A stretch of 5,783 nucleotides of DNA from Sutterella sp. UBA4713 (GTDB lineage Bacteria; Pseudomonadota; Gammaproteobacteria; Burkholderiales; Burkholderiaceae_F): positions 12,760-18,542 of the forward strand of contig DHJT01000065.1 in assembly GCA_002404465.1 (NCBI GenBank), given 5' to 3'. This document shows positions 1 to 4,680 of the stretch, one piece after another (position 1 is the first letter of the stretch; each line of letters begins with the position of its first letter). The notes under the pieces are model-generated. The model was given only the letters and a program-made list of their open reading frames with translations, made no database searches and was not told the origin of the DNA. The translations under genes were made by a program, and so were the position numbers.

Positions 1-91
1 CGGGTGCCATCATCACGACCATGAAGAAGACTGCGGTTGCGGATGCCATCATCATGACCACGATAAGGGCAGTTGCGGTCAACATAACTAA
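1..91 (+). CDS. slyD: C-terminal end of a SlyD-like FKBP peptidyl-prolyl isomerase (5' partial)
   Basis: Only the last 29 codons are present, read from base 2 to a TAA at 89-91. The peptide is almost entirely metal-ligand residues: two copies of Gly-Cys-His-His-His-Asp-His, separated by Glu-Glu-Asp-Cys-Gly-Cys and followed by Asp-Lys-Gly-Ser-Cys-Gly. A Cys/His/Asp/Gly-rich tail at the extreme C-terminus is the hallmark of SlyD, a cytoplasmic FKBP-type prolyl isomerase and chaperone whose tail binds Ni(II) and other metals and helps [NiFe]-hydrogenase maturation in E. coli. The FKBP domain itself is outside the window, so the call rests on the tail alone. Other proteins with metal-binding tails (UreE-like, or a CobW-type metal chaperone) remain possible. 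The tRNA-Leu gene starts 36 nt after the stop. Confidence 0.6.
   Translation, partial: GCHHHDHEEDCGCGCHHHDHDKGSCGQHN
2..61 (+). repeat. Imperfect 21-bp repeat, 39-bp period, encoding the metal-binding heptapeptide
   Basis: Bases 2-22 and 41-61 both encode Gly-Cys-His-His-His-Asp-His. They differ at three bases, all third codon positions and all synonymous (GGG/GGA, CAC/CAT, CAT/CAC). This suggests an internal duplication of the tail module followed by selection to keep the peptide. More copies could lie upstream of the window. Confidence 0.6.
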
Positions 92-100
92 TTTGAGCGC

Positions 101-119
101 GTTCGGACCGGTTCCGAAC
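101..119 (+). other. Perfect 7-bp stem-loop between the slyD-like gene and tRNA-Leu
   Basis: GTTCGGA (101-107) and TCCGAAC (113-119) are exact reverse complements around a 5-nt loop. No T-run follows, so it is not a canonical intrinsic terminator. It sits 10 nt after the upstream stop and 8 nt before the tRNA 5' end. It may protect the mRNA 3' end or mark a processing point if the two genes are co-transcribed, which is likely because no convincing promoter fits in the 36-nt gap. Confidence 0.4.
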
Positions 120-127
120 AATCCCGT

Positions 128-214
128 GCGAGAGTGGCGAAATTGGTAGACGCAACAGGTTTAGGTCCTGTCGCCGTAAAAGGCGTGTCGGTTCGAGTCC
201 GATCTCTCGTACCA
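128..214 (+). tRNA. tRNA-Leu, anticodon UAG
   Basis: The 87-nt gene folds as a class II tRNA. The acceptor stem is GCGAGAG (128-134) with CTCTCGT (204-210), opening with a G-U pair. The anticodon stem is ACAGG (155-159) with CCTGT (167-171), enclosing loop TTTAGGT, so the anticodon is TAG at 162-164. A long variable arm typical of leucine tRNAs follows, then a GTTCGAGTC T-arm/loop segment, discriminator A211 and an encoded CCA at 212-214. It decodes CUA and, depending on wobble modification, other CUN leucine codons. Transcription ends at the hairpin starting 10 nt downstream. It is probably read through from the upstream gene. Confidence 0.97.
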
Positions 215-223
215 TCATTTTGA

Positions 224-249
224 AAAGGCGTTCGGTCTTGAACGTTTTT
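224..249 (+). terminator. Intrinsic terminator of tRNA-Leu
   Basis: CGTTC (229-233) pairs with GAACG (240-244) around a 6-nt loop. The stem can extend downward because AAAGG (224-228) pairs with the T-run at 245-249, using G-U wobbles. The run of five T directly after the stem makes it a canonical Rho-independent terminator, 10 nt beyond the tRNA CCA. Confidence 0.7.
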
Positions 250-280
250 ATCGGAGGCTTTTTTAAGAAGATCTTCGAAG

Positions 281-309
281 AAAGAGGGAGGGGTTTCTTC
301 CCTTTTTTT
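281..309 (+). terminator. Second, stronger intrinsic terminator
   Basis: AGGGAGG (285-291) pairs with CTTCCCT (297-303), with one G-U pair and a 5-nt loop. Seven T residues follow (303-309), matched by upstream AAAG (281-284) that can lengthen the stem. With the first hairpin it forms a tandem pair insulating hydA from the tRNA transcript. Confidence 0.8.
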
Positions 310-318
310 GTCAGACTT

Positions 319-347
319 TTGCAATTCGAAGTGACGCTCTGTAGATT
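319..347 (+). promoter_or_regulatory. Candidate sigma-70-type promoter for the hydrogenase gene
   Basis: TTGCAA (319-324) and TAGATT (342-347) are separated by 17 nt; each matches the consensus at 4 of 6 positions. It lies just after the tandem terminators, where a promoter for hydA is needed, and would give a T-rich leader of about 80 nt. I could not find a convincing FNR-type palindrome (TTGAT-N4-ATCAA) in this leader. The match is weak. Confidence 0.3.
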
Positions 348-436
348 CCGTGTGTTTCTAGCGGAAAGAATTGATGCAGCGTTGTTTTTCGGCCGTTTTC
401 GATCATTTTTTTGCCGTTCTTTTGTTGAGATGACCC

Positions 437-1978
437 ATGAGTCAACATATGAGTGTACGTATCCGTGTGCCTATCGAAGCGGATAATCCGAGCATCGAGC
501 GCATTGAGTCTCTTTGTGTTAAGTGCGGATTGTGTTCCAAAGTATGTCGTGACCCGATCGGTGTTTTAGATCGCTATGACTTACAGGCAACAGGCGGCAA
601 GGCGGTTTGTATCCAATGCGGACAGTGTGCCAATGTCTGTCCGACGGCTTCCATTGTTGAGAAAAGTGAGCTTGAGCCGGTTCAAAAGGCTCTCGCGGAT
701 CCAAGCAAGATTGTCGTCTTTACCGCATCACCGGCCGTTCGTGTTTCGCTCGGAGAGGCGTTCGGAACGGCTCCGGGAGCATTAGTTCAAGGAAAGATGG
801 TTTCTTTGTTGCGTCGCCTCGGTGCCGGGTATGTATTCGATACGGATTTCGGGGCGGATTTAACCGTCATGGAAGAGGCGCAGGAATTGGTCGATCGCCT
901 GAAAAATGCGTCCGGTCCGCTTCCTCAATTGACAAGTTGCTGCCCGGCTTGGGTCAAGTTCTGTGAAACGTTTCATCCGGAGATGCTTGATAATCTTTCC
1001 AGGGCTAAAAGTCCGATTGCGATGCAAGGTGCTACGATTAAATCGTATTTTGCCAAGGTCGCAGGTATTGATCCGGAAGCCATCGTTAATGTGGCCGTCA
1101 CACCGTGTACGGCAAAAAAGTTTGAAATACGCCGCCCCCATATGAATGCCGCCGGTGTGCGCATCGGGAAACCCGAGATGCGAGATACCGATTATGTGAT
1201 CACGGCACGCGAATTGGCGCGGTGGGCCAAGCAAGAGCAAATCGATTTTTCCGCTTTGCCCGACAGTGCCTTTGACAGCCCCTTGGGGACGGCCTCGGGA
1301 GCCGGTGTGATTTTCGGCAATTCCGGAGGCGTGATGGAAGCTGCCCTTCGCACGACTTATCACTTGCTGACGAAAAAATCCCTGACGCACGATGCCCTGA
1401 AGTTTGAAAGCGTTCGAGGTTATGAGGCTATGCGCGAGGCAACGATTTGCATCGGAGATACACGCCTTCGGGCCGCCGTGGTTTACGGCACGAAGCAGGC
1501 CCACGGCGTTCTTGAAGACATCAAGGCCGGACGGCGTCATTACGATTTTGTGGAAGTGATGACCTGCCCGGGAGGCTGTATCGGAGGAGGCGGTCAGCCG
1601 AAATTTTCCTACGGAATCGAAGACGAGGGACGATGCGCTCGCATTGCGTCTTTGTATGAGCGTGACGAGGCTCTGACACTTCGATCCAGTTTCGAAAATC
1701 CGCAAATTATTGCCGTTTATAAGGATTTTTACGGAACGCCGGGAAGTGATCTTGCGAAGGCCATGCTGCATACACGGTACATCGATCGCAGCCAGGACTT
1801 AGGAGGGAAGACAACGGTGCCGGAACCGGCAAAGGCCTTAAAGACGGCCGATACTGGCATCCGACATAAATTTCGTTGCAAGGTGTGCGGGTATATTCAC
1901 GAAGCCGTAAGTCTTCCGTCCGACTACGTCTGTCCGCTATGTCGAGCACCGGCAAGCGAATTTGAACAAATCGCGTGA
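437..1978 (+). CDS. hydA: [FeFe]-hydrogenase with N-terminal ferredoxin and C-terminal rubredoxin domains
   Basis: This 513-residue cytoplasmic enzyme (no signal peptide) should interconvert protons and H2. Residues 27-37 and 58-68 are two Cys-x2-Cys-x2-Cys-x3-Cys sites for [4Fe-4S] clusters. The H-cluster domain has TSCCPAW (166-172), VTPCTAKKFE (221-230) and TCPGGCIGGGGQP (376-388), giving ligands C169, C224, C377 and C381. Aligned from memory with Clostridium CpI, the proton-relay residues are kept: C168, E147, E150 and S188. Thr222 replaces the usual Met before Pro-Cys. Residues 400-448 match the iron-hydrogenase small-subunit domain. After a linker, CKVCGY (481-486) and CPLCRAP (499-505) form a rubredoxin Fe(Cys)4 site. 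The TPC variant suggests the group B lineage, from recall. The ATG at 437 has a weak GAGA Shine-Dalgarno; Met5 (449) is an alternative. It stands alone, so H-cluster assembly depends on HydEFG encoded elsewhere. The electron partner is unknown. Confidence 0.95.
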   Translation: MSQHMSVRIRVPIEADNPSIERIESLCVKCGLCSKVCRDPIGVLDRYDLQATGGKAVCIQCGQCANVCPTASIVEKSELEPVQKALADPSKIVVFTASPAVRVSLGEAFGTAPGALVQGKMVSLLRRLGAGYVFDTDFGADLTVMEEAQELVDRLKNASGPLPQLTSCCPAWVKFCETFHPEMLDNLSRAKSPIAMQGATIKSYFAKVAGIDPEAIVNVAVTPCTAKKFEIRRPHMNAAGVRIGKPEMRDTDYVITARELARWAKQEQIDFSALPDSAFDSPLGTASGAGVIFGNSGGVMEAALRTTYHLLTKKSLTHDALKFESVRGYEAMREATICIGDTRLRAAVVYGTKQAHGVLEDIKAGRRHYDFVEVMTCPGGCIGGGGQPKFSYGIEDEGRCARIASLYERDEALTLRSSFENPQIIAVYKDFYGTPGSDLAKAMLHTRYIDRSQDLGGKTTVPEPAKALKTADTGIRHKFRCKVCGYIHEAVSLPSDYVCPLCRAPASEFEQIA

Positions 1979-2002
1979 GATGCATCCTGCGACGACGGTT
2001 CC

Positions 2003-2025
2003 GAATTCGATTGATCGGCGAATTT
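2003..2025 (+). other. Hairpin in the convergent hydA/mltB gap, possible weak terminator
   Basis: GAATTCG (2003-2009) can pair with CGAATTT (2019-2025) around a 9-nt loop, 24 nt after the hydA stop and 18 nt before the mltB stop. No T-run follows immediately on either strand; the nearest on the + strand is at 2041-2045. It is the only plausible secondary structure in this 65-nt gap, but its terminator role is uncertain. Confidence 0.25.
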
Positions 2026-2043
2026 CTCAATTAGCTGCGGTTT

Positions 2044-3129
2044 TTAAAAGAAAAGCCGTTCGGATTCTTCATGAAGTTCGTTTTCAATGGCTTTTGAGAG
2101 TTCTGCAACGCTTTGCGCATAAAAGTACGAATGATTGTATTTTAAGAGGGCGGCAAAATTTTCACTACCGATAAACCATCGGATATCTTGTCTGCCGGTT
2201 TCATCGGTTTGCGGCAGATCGATCAGAAGGACTTTGGTGGTCGCAGGGACTTGAACGGCCTCAAGCGGTTCGACTCCGGCGTCTAATAAATTCTGCAGTG
2301 TGGTGTTGGCTGCGATGCCGCCCGCATCCAAATCAAATGCGTGCGTTGCCGATGATTCACAGGACCATTCGAGCGGCAGAGTTTTATTCCACCCGTAATG
2401 GGCCATCAAGTTCGCCGTTGACGCAATGGCATCGGCTGCCGAATGAATTAAATCGGGCTTGCCGTCCCCGTCCAAATCCACCCCGTATTTAAGGATGTTG
2501 GTCGGCATAAATTGCGGCATGCCGATGGCTCCGGCGTAGCTTGCGCGTTGCGTGACGGGATTAAAGTGCCCTTTATCGCATAGGGCGAGATAAGCGGCCA
2601 ATTCCTCGCGGAAAAAGGCACTTCGACGTTCGTGGTCAAAAGAAAGCGTTGTCAAAACATCTAAGGCACGAAAGCGACCGATGGATTGACCGTATAAGGT
2701 TTCGATCCCTAAAACAGCCGTCAGAATCGAACTCGGAATCCCCCAGTGTTCTTCGGCGTATTCGAGCCACTTGGCATAGCGGCGCATGAATTTTGCCCCT
2801 TTTTTGATGCGTTCGTCCGTCAGAAACTTTTGGCGATAAAGACGCCAGTCGCGCACCCGATCCGACTCAGAGGCGGACTTGGCCATCAGACGCACGGACG
2901 TTTTCACATGGCGGGCTTTCGCGAGTGTGGCAAGAATGTTGCTCGGATTTAAACCGTACCGCGTTGCGACCTCCTGCGCCCAGGCCTGAACATCCGTACG
3001 CGTTTCGTATTTTTTCGACGTTTCGATAAGAGCCTGTACTGGGCGTGCCTTGAGTGTCAAAAACGCAGCGGCTATCGACGTGATGACATATCGACGCATT
3101 AAATCCGGATTTTCAGGCGATTGTGACAT
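2044..3129 (-). CDS. mltB: Lytic murein transglycosylase B (MltB family)
   Basis: The enzyme cleaves the MurNAc-GlcNAc bond of peptidoglycan in the periplasm, leaving 1,6-anhydro-MurNAc ends. In the 361-residue product the catalytic Glu is E143 in GIETLYG. SYAGAIGMPQFMP (197-209) is the family signature, DLDGDGKPDL (218-227) is the EF-hand-like calcium loop known from E. coli Slt35/MltB, and KYNHSYFYA (330-338) is the conserved C-terminal substrate-groove motif. I chose the ATG at 3129 because it precedes a Tat-like signal: Arg12-Arg13-Tyr-Val-Ile, a hydrophobic stretch at about 14-25, and a cleavage-like Val-Gln-Ala ending at 33. There is no lipobox, unlike E. coli MltB. A start at 3099, beginning at Met11, would leave a short Sec-type signal, and the frame is also open upstream to a TTG at 3195. 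No start has a strong Shine-Dalgarno. It converges with hydA and diverges from the deacetylase gene. Confidence 0.93.
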   Translation of the reverse strand: MSQSPENPDLMRRYVITSIAAAFLTLKARPVQALIETSKKYETRTDVQAWAQEVATRYGLNPSNILATLAKARHVKTSVRLMAKSASESDRVRDWRLYRQKFLTDERIKKGAKFMRRYAKWLEYAEEHWGIPSSILTAVLGIETLYGQSIGRFRALDVLTTLSFDHERRSAFFREELAAYLALCDKGHFNPVTQRASYAGAIGMPQFMPTNILKYGVDLDGDGKPDLIHSAADAIASTANLMAHYGWNKTLPLEWSCESSATHAFDLDAGGIAANTTLQNLLDAGVEPLEAVQVPATTKVLLIDLPQTDETGRQDIRWFIGSENFAALLKYNHSYFYAQSVAELSKAIENELHEESERLFF

Positions 3130-3179
3130 CACTGTCTTTCTTTGCTTCTTGCGTTTGAGGCGTTTTAAGGACATTCGCG

Positions 3180-3208
3180 TTGCCAATGCCGTCAAAATAG
3201 CCTATTCT
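3180..3208 (+). promoter_or_regulatory. Likely sigma-70 promoter of the deacetylase/lipoprotein unit
   Basis: TTGCCA (3180-3185, 5 of 6 matches) and TATTCT (3203-3208, 4 of 6) are spaced by the optimal 17 nt in the 112-nt gap between the divergent genes. Transcription would begin near 3215, giving a leader of about 27 nt before the ATG at 3242. This supports the short start for the deacetylase, because longer starts would lie upstream of the promoter. Confidence 0.5.
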
Positions 3209-3241
3209 CGCTTTCTTATCCATTTTCGCAGAATTTTTCGT

Positions 3242-4156
3242 ATGGCAACAGGGTTCTTTACGCATAATCGGTGCCTATCTGAGGATGAAGGAAATTCAAG
3301 TTTGGATCGTCCCGAGCGCATTGAACAAATTCAGACTCTGATGCAGGCAAGTGCTCTGGCGCGCCGAGTTCGATTCTTCGAATCCTCGGTTGTTTCCGAG
3401 AGCGATTTGTTGCTTGTGCACACGCCTGAGTACTTAAAAAAACTCAAAGACCTGGCCCAAAAAAATGCACCCCTGACCGAAGAGACCATCGTGACAGACG
3501 AACTTCTTGTCGGAGCGATGCAAAGCGCCGGGGCGGCCGTTAGCGCCGTACGATCCGTTCTCGACGGTTCATTGAAAAATGCTTTTGTCTGTGTCAGACC
3601 CCCGGGGCACCATGCCGGTCGCAATTTCGGCGGGGGATTTTGTCTGATTAACTCGGCGGCTTGTGCGGTACGTACGGCTCTCTGTCGCTACCGATGCGCT
3701 CGTGTTGCATTGATTGACGTCGACGCTCATCGAGCCGACGGAAGCGAAGACATTTTTTCCGGGGATCCTTCGGTGTTGCTTTTTGATAGTTACCAGGCGT
3801 CGGCTTATCCGTACGGTCTTGCCCCGTGTACGGCACCCAATGTCTTTAATATGCCTTTGGAAGACGGTGCACTCGGGCGGGATGTTGTGGCAAGAATGGA
3901 AAAGGACTGGTTGCCGCGCTTGTATGATTTTGCACCCGACTTGCTTGTTCTTTCTTTCGGATTTGATACACACACCGAGGATACGCAAACGCTTTTGAAG
4001 TTTTCTGAATTCGAGTATGCTTACCTGACACGACTTTTGATGCGGGTTGCGCACGATGTATGTTCGGATCGTCTTGTCAGCATTCTGGAAGGCGGTTACA
4101 ACAAAAAAGCCCTGGCGCGTTCCGTGCTTTCACACGTCGGAACGCTTGTACAATAG
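3242..4156 (+). CDS. Histone-deacetylase-family (arginase fold) zinc amidohydrolase, variant motif
   Basis: The 304-residue protein has no signal peptide and should be cytoplasmic. The family removes acyl groups from amines (acetyl-lysine, acetylpolyamines and related substrates). Features in order: DRPERI (22-27), the usual N-terminal substrate-loop motif; RPPGHHAG (119-126) with catalytic H123/H124; GGFCLIN (131-137); IDVDAHRADGS (158-168) with zinc ligands D161 and H163; SFGFDTH (238-244) with third ligand D242; EGGYN (283-287) with catalytic Y286. Family members normally have His-His-Gly after the ligand Asp-x; here it is His-Arg-Ala (163-165), while charge-relay aspartates D159 and D166 are kept. 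Length is normal for bacterial members. Starting at 3242 puts the conserved domain at the N-terminus; the frame is open further upstream to 3050, but that stretch overlaps mltB antisense and resembles nothing. The Shine-Dalgarno is poor. The substrate is unknown. Confidence 0.88.
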   Translation: MATGFFTHNRCLSEDEGNSSLDRPERIEQIQTLMQASALARRVRFFESSVVSESDLLLVHTPEYLKKLKDLAQKNAPLTEETIVTDELLVGAMQSAGAAVSAVRSVLDGSLKNAFVCVRPPGHHAGRNFGGGFCLINSAACAVRTALCRYRCARVALIDVDAHRADGSEDIFSGDPSVLLFDSYQASAYPYGLAPCTAPNVFNMPLEDGALGRDVVARMEKDWLPRLYDFAPDLLVLSFGFDTHTEDTQTLLKFSEFEYAYLTRLLMRVAHDVCSDRLVSILEGGYNKKALARSVLSHVGTLVQ

Positions 4157-4172
4157 GGATTTAGTTGATTTC

Positions 4173-4187
4173 GGAGACTTTCTTTTG
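4173..4187 (+). promoter_or_regulatory. Shine-Dalgarno selecting a TTG start for the lipoprotein gene
   Basis: GGAG at 4173-4176 lies 8 nt before TTG at 4185-4187. It is the best ribosome-binding site in the window and directly precedes a complete lipoprotein signal peptide (basic n-region, hydrophobic core, lipobox). No in-frame ATG gives a complete signal, which makes TTG the likely start. Confidence 0.7.
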
Positions 4188-4667
4188 AAAACATTGACGC
4201 GATCGATTGCTGCGGCCGTTTGTTCGGGATTTCTCGTTACGCTTATCGGCTGTTCGGATTTGACGTATGTTATGAATCCGTATCGATACCAATTCAATCC
4301 CGATCGATCGCCGTCCGTTTGCTTGATTGTCCGCGACAACACGTCGGTTGCAATGACCTACGAAGTCAAAAAAGCGCTTGAAGACAAAGGGTTGAAAGTG
4401 CGTGAGGTGAACAAAGCGGACGGGCCCGAGTGTTCTGTTTGCGTACGTTTCGGTTGTGTGTTCGGCGGTTGGGCCAATACAACGCTTACGGAGGCCACTT
4501 TGGAGTTGACACGGACCGAATCGGGTAAGAAGCAGACCATTCGTGTTTCGTCGGCCTCCGTTGTCCCTGACGGTCTTGCAACCGTGAACTCTCAAGAGGC
4601 GACCGAAACAATCCGCACGCTCGTCGATCGGCTTTTCCCCCAACCGATTCCCTGGGTAACCGAGTAA
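4185..4667 (+). CDS. Small putative outer-membrane lipoprotein of unknown function
   Basis: The 160-residue product, starting at TTG, has a short basic n-region (Lys2, Arg6), a hydrophobic core (about 8-20) and a lipobox Leu-Ile-Gly-Cys with the lipidated Cys at 23. Ser at +2 predicts sorting to the outer membrane, as Asp at +2 would be the inner-membrane retention signal. The mature part is about 138 residues. It contains an alpha/beta-looking stretch, VKKALEDKGLKV (61-72), a Cys-rich segment with C83, C86 and C91, and a conserved-looking end rich in Pro (FPQPIPW, 151-157). I do not recognise the family with confidence. The general pattern, a small lipoprotein with a helix ending in a Lys-Gly-Leu turn, recalls DUF4136-type lipoproteins, but I would not assign it. 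It starts 28 nt after the deacetylase stop and is probably in the same operon. The frame is open upstream to 4047, overlapping the deacetylase gene, but that extension would bury the signal peptide. Confidence 0.75.
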   Translation: MKTLTRSIAAAVCSGFLVTLIGCSDLTYVMNPYRYQFNPDRSPSVCLIVRDNTSVAMTYEVKKALEDKGLKVREVNKADGPECSVCVRFGCVFGGWANTTLTEATLELTRTESGKKQTIRVSSASVVPDGLATVNSQEATETIRTLVDRLFPQPIPWVTE

Positions 4668-4680
4668 AGATGTTTACTCG
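4661..4680. terminator. Perfect 8-bp hairpin spanning both convergent stop codons
   Basis: CGAGTAAA (4661-4668) and TTTACTCG (4673-4680) are exact reverse complements around the loop GATG. Both genes end in GAG-TAA (Glu, stop) within this palindrome, so each strand has the same arrangement, with 6 nt between the two stop codons. No T-run follows on either strand, so it is an atypical bidirectional terminator at best. Confidence 0.45.

Noticed and set aside
190..214. tRNA-Leu 3' end as an integration (att) site
   Set aside because: I found no second copy of the tRNA 3' sequence and no integrase in the window, and the tRNA is followed directly by normal terminators.
310..436. FNR-type binding site upstream of hydA
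   Set aside because: Half-site-like TTGAT occurs (in AATTGATGCAG), but no matching ATCAA half follows at the right spacing.
220..486. 88-codon plus-strand frame overlapping the start of hydA
   Set aside because: It runs through both terminators and a T-rich leader; the Phe-rich translation reflects poly-T content, not a protein.
860..1771. 303-codon open frame on the minus strand inside hydA
   Set aside because: It is fully antisense to a gene whose every motif is recognised, its translation resembles no family, and it has no credible start site. It is a codon-bias shadow.
3130..3195. Extended start for mltB at TTG 3195 (or ATG 3174)
   Set aside because: It would place a long Lys/Arg-rich segment before the signal peptide, there is no ribosome-binding site, and it overlaps the opposing promoter region.
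3050..3241. 64-codon N-terminal extension of the deacetylase frame
   Set aside because: It overlaps the mltB start antisense, lies upstream of the likely promoter at 3180-3208, and adds sequence unlike the family, whose conserved part begins right after the ATG at 3242.
4161..4643. 160-codon minus-strand frame across the lipoprotein gene
   Set aside because: The sense strand has a Shine-Dalgarno, a signal peptide and a lipobox, whereas the antisense product is low-complexity basic sequence with no recognisable feature.
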